Both the position numbers and the translations under genes were made by a program. From NCBI RefSeq assembly GCF_033807715.1, contig NC_084591.1, forward strand, positions 28,918,590 to 28,982,589: a stretch of 64,000 bases of DNA. Reading direction: 5' to 3'. The notes beneath the pieces are model-generated. The model had not been told where the DNA came from. It saw nothing but the letters and a program-made list of their open reading frames with translations, and ran no database searches. Positions 60,168-64,000 of the stretch are shown in pieces. The DNA is from Cololabis saira (taxonomy: Eukaryota; Chordata; Actinopteri; Beloniformes; Belonidae). Position 1 is the stretch's first letter, and each line of letters begins with the position of its first letter.

Positions 60168-61154
60168 TCACAACACACCACTGTTGAGGAGACGTTGAGG
60201 GAGAAAAGAGGTGCAGGTTAGTAAAAATGTAACTAAAAGAAATAAAACCCATAAAACACACGGAGCCCATGATCTGTCATCTGCTACCAGACTGTCGTGA
60301 TGTGGTCTACGACTTGCTGTACAGACAAAACATGTGAAGATACCATTACGTCCCACTGGTGAGAAACATTAGTGTTTTGCATTTGTTGGAGTGTATGTTC
60401 AGTGGGGGATGAGGCTGAGACCCTCAAAGGGGAATGTAAAAAATGTGCTGAAGGTACTCAATGTTCCAGTCCTCTCGCGCTTAGTGTGTGAGCAACAGAG
60501 AGAGGGCATTAGAGAAAGAGCAGGGGAGGCAGCGGGGTGAAAGTGTGGGGGGTACAACACTGACAGACAGATCCTTATAATTCAAGTTTTACACCACCAA
60601 CATCGACATGTTATCCTATAGTGACAGATGCAATGTATGAAATCAAAATACAGCACTGGATTAGGATCTCCGCCTTGTTCCTGTTGACTGCAGAGTCAGG
60701 CTATTGCTTTGAACTTTTTCACAGTAGTTTCCCACAGAAATAAAAGGGACATGCCTGCAGAGGATTTTATGACTCAGGTTGTACCTGAAGTTTTGATATG
60801 AAACGCTTCTTCAAGAAAATACATTCATTTGATCACAAAAGAGACAAAACAAAACCAAAAAAAAAAACACAGATGTATATCGTTTCTATTGAAGCTTCAT
60901 GTAATTAATTTGAGAATATTCTCAGAGGTTGCCGTGTACACATTTTCATGGTGAGGTTTGTAAAATGGAGAATAGGAGAGAAAACCGATAAGAGCTAGGT
61001 GGGGAGACAAGGCAAAGAAAAATGACAGTTTAGCTCGTTTACTGTCAATCCTTGAGTTTGATAAAAGAGTATATATCGTTTTCTTATCCATAAACAGCCA
61101 CTAACAAATAACAAGGGTAGCTAACTGGAAATGGATTGACACAAGACACAAGTC

Positions 61155-61583
61155 GGACTAACTTGGGGAAAAAAGCTTTTAGTTTCTCTACACCCTCTGC
61201 GTGGAATACCCTCCAACTTGAACTGAAAATTTCTGAACTTCTTTCTTTTGAAGCCTTTCGCCCACTTCTTAAAAACCGACAACGAGAATCCTTTCGGCAG
61301 AGCCTGTGTTTTTAAACTACATGTGCCCGTGTTCTTAAATTTTAAGTGTTCTTTAATAATTTTAAATTATTTCTGAAGTTGTTGTTTTTTACATATTGTG
61401 GAAGTCACCACTATTGCACTTTATTTGCTAAACAGTTTGCACTCTCATTTTAATGTTTATTACGTGATTGTTGTTATTTGTGTGTGGGCGTGTGCTGCTG
61501 CCTTCCTTGGCCAGGTCACCCTGGAAAAGAGGTCTTGACCTCAATGGGTGTTTTTTATCTGGTTAAATAAAGGTGAAATAAAA
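61155..61583 (+). mobile_element. LINE 3' end fragment
   Basis: The plus strand reads as a C-terminal tail with AWNTLQLELKISE-like and FRPLLKN-like stretches, then a stop. A 3' UTR follows, with CTTCCTTGGCCAGGTCACCC, GAGGTCTTGACCTCAATGGG and TGGTTAAATAAAGGTGAAAT. That ending is typical of an abundant teleost non-LTR element. Confidence 0.7.
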
Positions 61584-61719
61584 AGTAGACTAAGGGACAA
61601 AATACACTTCCTCATAACTGCTGAATATTCTAATTAAATGTTGTGACTTAAATATAACTACGTCACTTTTTGTAAAGACTCATATCCGGCACTTTAAAAC
61701 CTCATATTGTACATTTCTG

Positions 61720-61852
61720 TTTATACATTTTATTTTATCTCTTATATATTTGTTTGTTTTTATATTTTTATTGTATTGCACCAATCACCACAACAAATTC
61801 CTTGTGTGTGTTAACAAACTTGGCAATAAACCCTTTTCTGATTCTGATTCTA
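61720..61852 (+). mobile_element. retroposon 3' tail
   Basis: TTGTATTGCACCAATCACCA followed by AATTCCTTGTGTGTGTTAAC and the end CTGATTCTGATTCT is characteristic of short-repeat-tailed teleost LINE insertions. No coding part remains. Confidence 0.6.
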
Positions 61853-61939
61853 TGTAAAATAAGATGCAACATCCTTGTGTACAAATAAGAAACTAATTTG
61901 GCAAAACACCACTACCTGGATGTTAGGTGTGATCAGAAT

Positions 61940-62205
61940 ATAGGCATCCATCATCTATACTCACAAAGGCAGGGGTGCACCCTGGACAGGGCCACATATA
62001 GTCAAACAACCACATATACTCCTACAGACAATTTAAAATCCCTAATTAACCTGGAATACATGTTTTTGGACTGTGGGATGAAGCTGAAGCACCTAGAGAA
62101 AATCCAGGTTAACCCCTCACAGAAAACCCCCGCAGGGATTTGAACCAGGAATCTTCTTGATGTGAAGCAACAGTGCTAAGCACAAAGCCACCGTCCTCCT
62201 TTATG
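61940..62205 (+). repeat. CATCC-type dispersed repeat, diverged
   Basis: Shared with the 42630 copy: CACCCTGGACAGG, TTAACCTGGAATACATG, TTTTTGGACTGTGGGA, AATCTTCTTGATGTGAAGCA and AACAGTGCTAAGCACAAAGCC. Confidence 0.75.
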
Positions 62206-62967
62206 GACCCACACAACTCACTGACCAGGTGTGGTTGATGTAACCAAGCTGTGGCAATCATAAAAAAGCATGTTGTATAATAACAAAGGTCAGAACTGAG
62301 ACAGTAGTAAAAAATTAAAGAGGATTAAATAAACAAGGTGTGCTCAAAAGAAAGCTACAGAAAGCTTTGTTGGAAAATAACACTAGTCCAACTCATCAGC
62401 TGTAACCGCACATGTAGAGGACTGTATGTTGATCTCAGTGAGGTCAATACAAAGATCCTCCGACGTCACCCTCACCTGTCCTGCTGGTCGGTTAAATTCC
62501 AGGTGTTATGAAAATGAGTGGATAAAGTAGCCTTATGAGTGTTTTCCCTGATGTTCCACACCAAAGAATGATTCATATACTGAAAAGTTACCACTAGGTT
62601 ACGAGATTTATGACCCGGAAGTGACCTGATACCAGCCCACTAAAGAAAGGATGAGTCAGCATATAATGGAAAGATTAGTCACTCATGACAATTTTCCCCG
62701 GAATACGTTCAATGTATTAAAAATCCTATGGAAACCCCTTAAACACACCCACCAAATGTGTTAAATTTCAGATGCATCATGATGCAGATGTAGACAACAC
62801 TGCATAAATGCAGTGATGAGACATAATCAAGAGATTGTAGTCCACACACACTAACATTTTTAAATACTGAATTTCCAGCCCAAGCAGGAAGATAACATTG
62901 CTATAAGCTTAACTGTGCTAAAACTCCCCAAAAACCATAAACAAAACAACAAAAAACCCATCATACA

Positions 62968-64000
62968 TAGGGATGAGAATCAAGAACTGGTTCTTGTTCA
63001 GAACCGGTTACCGTGTTTCAATTCCTTGGAATTTTTTGCAAATTTTTCGATTCCAGTGAGCACGAATGATGTCATGACGTACGTTTTGTAACGTGTGTAA
63101 GTCGGCAGTCAATAGTAAACATGGCGCCCAAGCAATTCAAACGCTCGAAAGTCTGGTTACATTTCAGTAAAAAAAAGATGAAAACAGGGCAACTTGCAAT
63201 ACTTGCCAAGAGAATATTTCTTCAAAGGGAGGAAACACTGCCAACATGCAAACACATTTGTGCACATAGCATTCAATAACAATAAATGTCGCTCCGGACT
63301 AACGTCAGTAATTCAAATTACCAGCAGCAGCAGTAACTATAGCATGTCCTTACTAATAATACTGGAGGTAATTAATGGCCCTTTTACACTAGTACCTACT
63401 CAGCGCGACTCCATTCGCCATGCCCCGGTTTTGTGCTTTTCCACTAGGGGTGGAGGCGGGTGGAGTAGATACTTTTTCTGTATCTACTCTGCCGAGGTTT
63501 TAAGCGGCTGAGTCGGGCTGTGATGTCATCACACTACAGGCCACCGATTGGGCGGGGCCGTCAGACGTTTGAGTCGGGAGGCGGAAATCAGCAAAAGAGC
63601 GACTTGTGGCTTCTTCATTTTATTCGACAGGCAATGGGAGCGCAAAAGTCTGTTTCGTGATCCAACTCTGAGGTGCAGATGTTCATAAACCTGGTGGCTG
63701 AGGAGAGAATTAAAAAGGGATCTAGACGGGCGATAAGGAACGACCAGATCCACCAGGCGCTCGGTCACTTCTCAGCTGCTCGCGGCTCCAGCTGACTTTT
63801 CAGCAAAAACTAAATTTTAAAAAAGCGTTGCCGCTTGAAGCTTCTTTCACTCTCATTTTTTAACTTGATATTGAACACAAGTCACAGATAAAGCAGCACA
63901 TATATGGAGGCGTGGCGAGTCGAGTCGCGCTCAGTAGGTAGAGTGTAAGTGTAAGTGTAAAAGCGCCATAAGTAACTAACAAACACTGCCTATCATATTA
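62968..64000 (+). mobile_element. hAT-type transposon, left part, with BED zinc-finger relic
   Basis: The left end TAGGGATGAGAATCAAGAAC resembles hAT termini. From 63121 the plus strand encodes MAPKQFKRSKVWLHFS, then after a frameshift a CNTCQENIS-type segment and later histidines, the pattern of the BED zinc finger that begins many hAT transposases. The reading frame is shifted at least once and no catalytic domain is visible. A Harbinger-type MITE interrupts the element at 63376, and the right end lies outside the window. Confidence 0.6.
63376..63968. mobile_element. Harbinger-type MITE (TGGCCCTTTT ends), second copy
   Basis: It starts TGGCCCTTTTACACTAG and ends GTGTAAAAGCGCCA, flanked by the 3-bp duplication TAA (63373-63375 and 63969-63971). 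The internal stretch GATCCAACTCTGAGGTGCAG is shared with the 37035-37567 copy. Confidence 0.8.

Overview
This is vertebrate nuclear DNA, almost certainly from a teleost fish. Genes are split into short exons with GT-AG introns. The intergenic space is full of microsatellites, hAT- and Harbinger-type MITEs and LINE fragments, and every recognisable protein is a vertebrate one. The species cannot be fixed from the sequence alone. The gene set (BRSK family, LDHA, TSG101, a TSG101-like UEV gene, HRAS) matches genes that in human lie on 11p15, so this looks like a compacted conserved synteny block.

Layout. 1-10,400: first coding exon of a BRSK-family kinase (minus, 9925-10018), its CpG-rich promoter and the start of a long intron 1 full of MITEs. 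11,175-27,370: a large gene-poor interval with repeats and microsatellites. 27,375-32,452: complete ldha (plus), with a promoter, a non-coding exon 1, seven coding exons adding up to 332 codons, and a polyadenylation signal. 32,600-47,711: complete tsg101 (minus, ten coding exons, 390 codons), convergent with ldha. Its roughly 7-kb intron 7 is a transposon landing site. 49,860-50,780: a compact five-exon UEV-only paralogue of tsg101 (157 codons, minus). 54,657-60,152: the complete coding part of hras (minus, four coding exons, 189 codons), with an intron in its 3' UTR. 60,180-64,000: upstream or intron sequence of hras, with LINE 3' ends and a degenerate hAT element containing a BED zinc-finger relic.

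How the genes work together. There is no operon-like system. ldha makes muscle-type lactate dehydrogenase. tsg101 is the ESCRT-I subunit that reads ubiquitin and PTAP motifs. The neighbouring UEV-only gene keeps the fold and exon structure but has changed several PTAP-pocket residues. hras is a small GTPase of growth-factor signalling, and the BRSK exon begins a brain-type AMPK-related kinase.

Most notable observations: a perfect match to the carbohydrate-response-element consensus just upstream of the ldha TATA-like box; the UEV-only tsg101 duplicate; several MITE copies with exact target-site duplications, including two unrelated hAT elements either side of BRSK exon 1 that both carry the same fold-back repeat; and two copies of one hAT-type element that each contain a long GGAA array.
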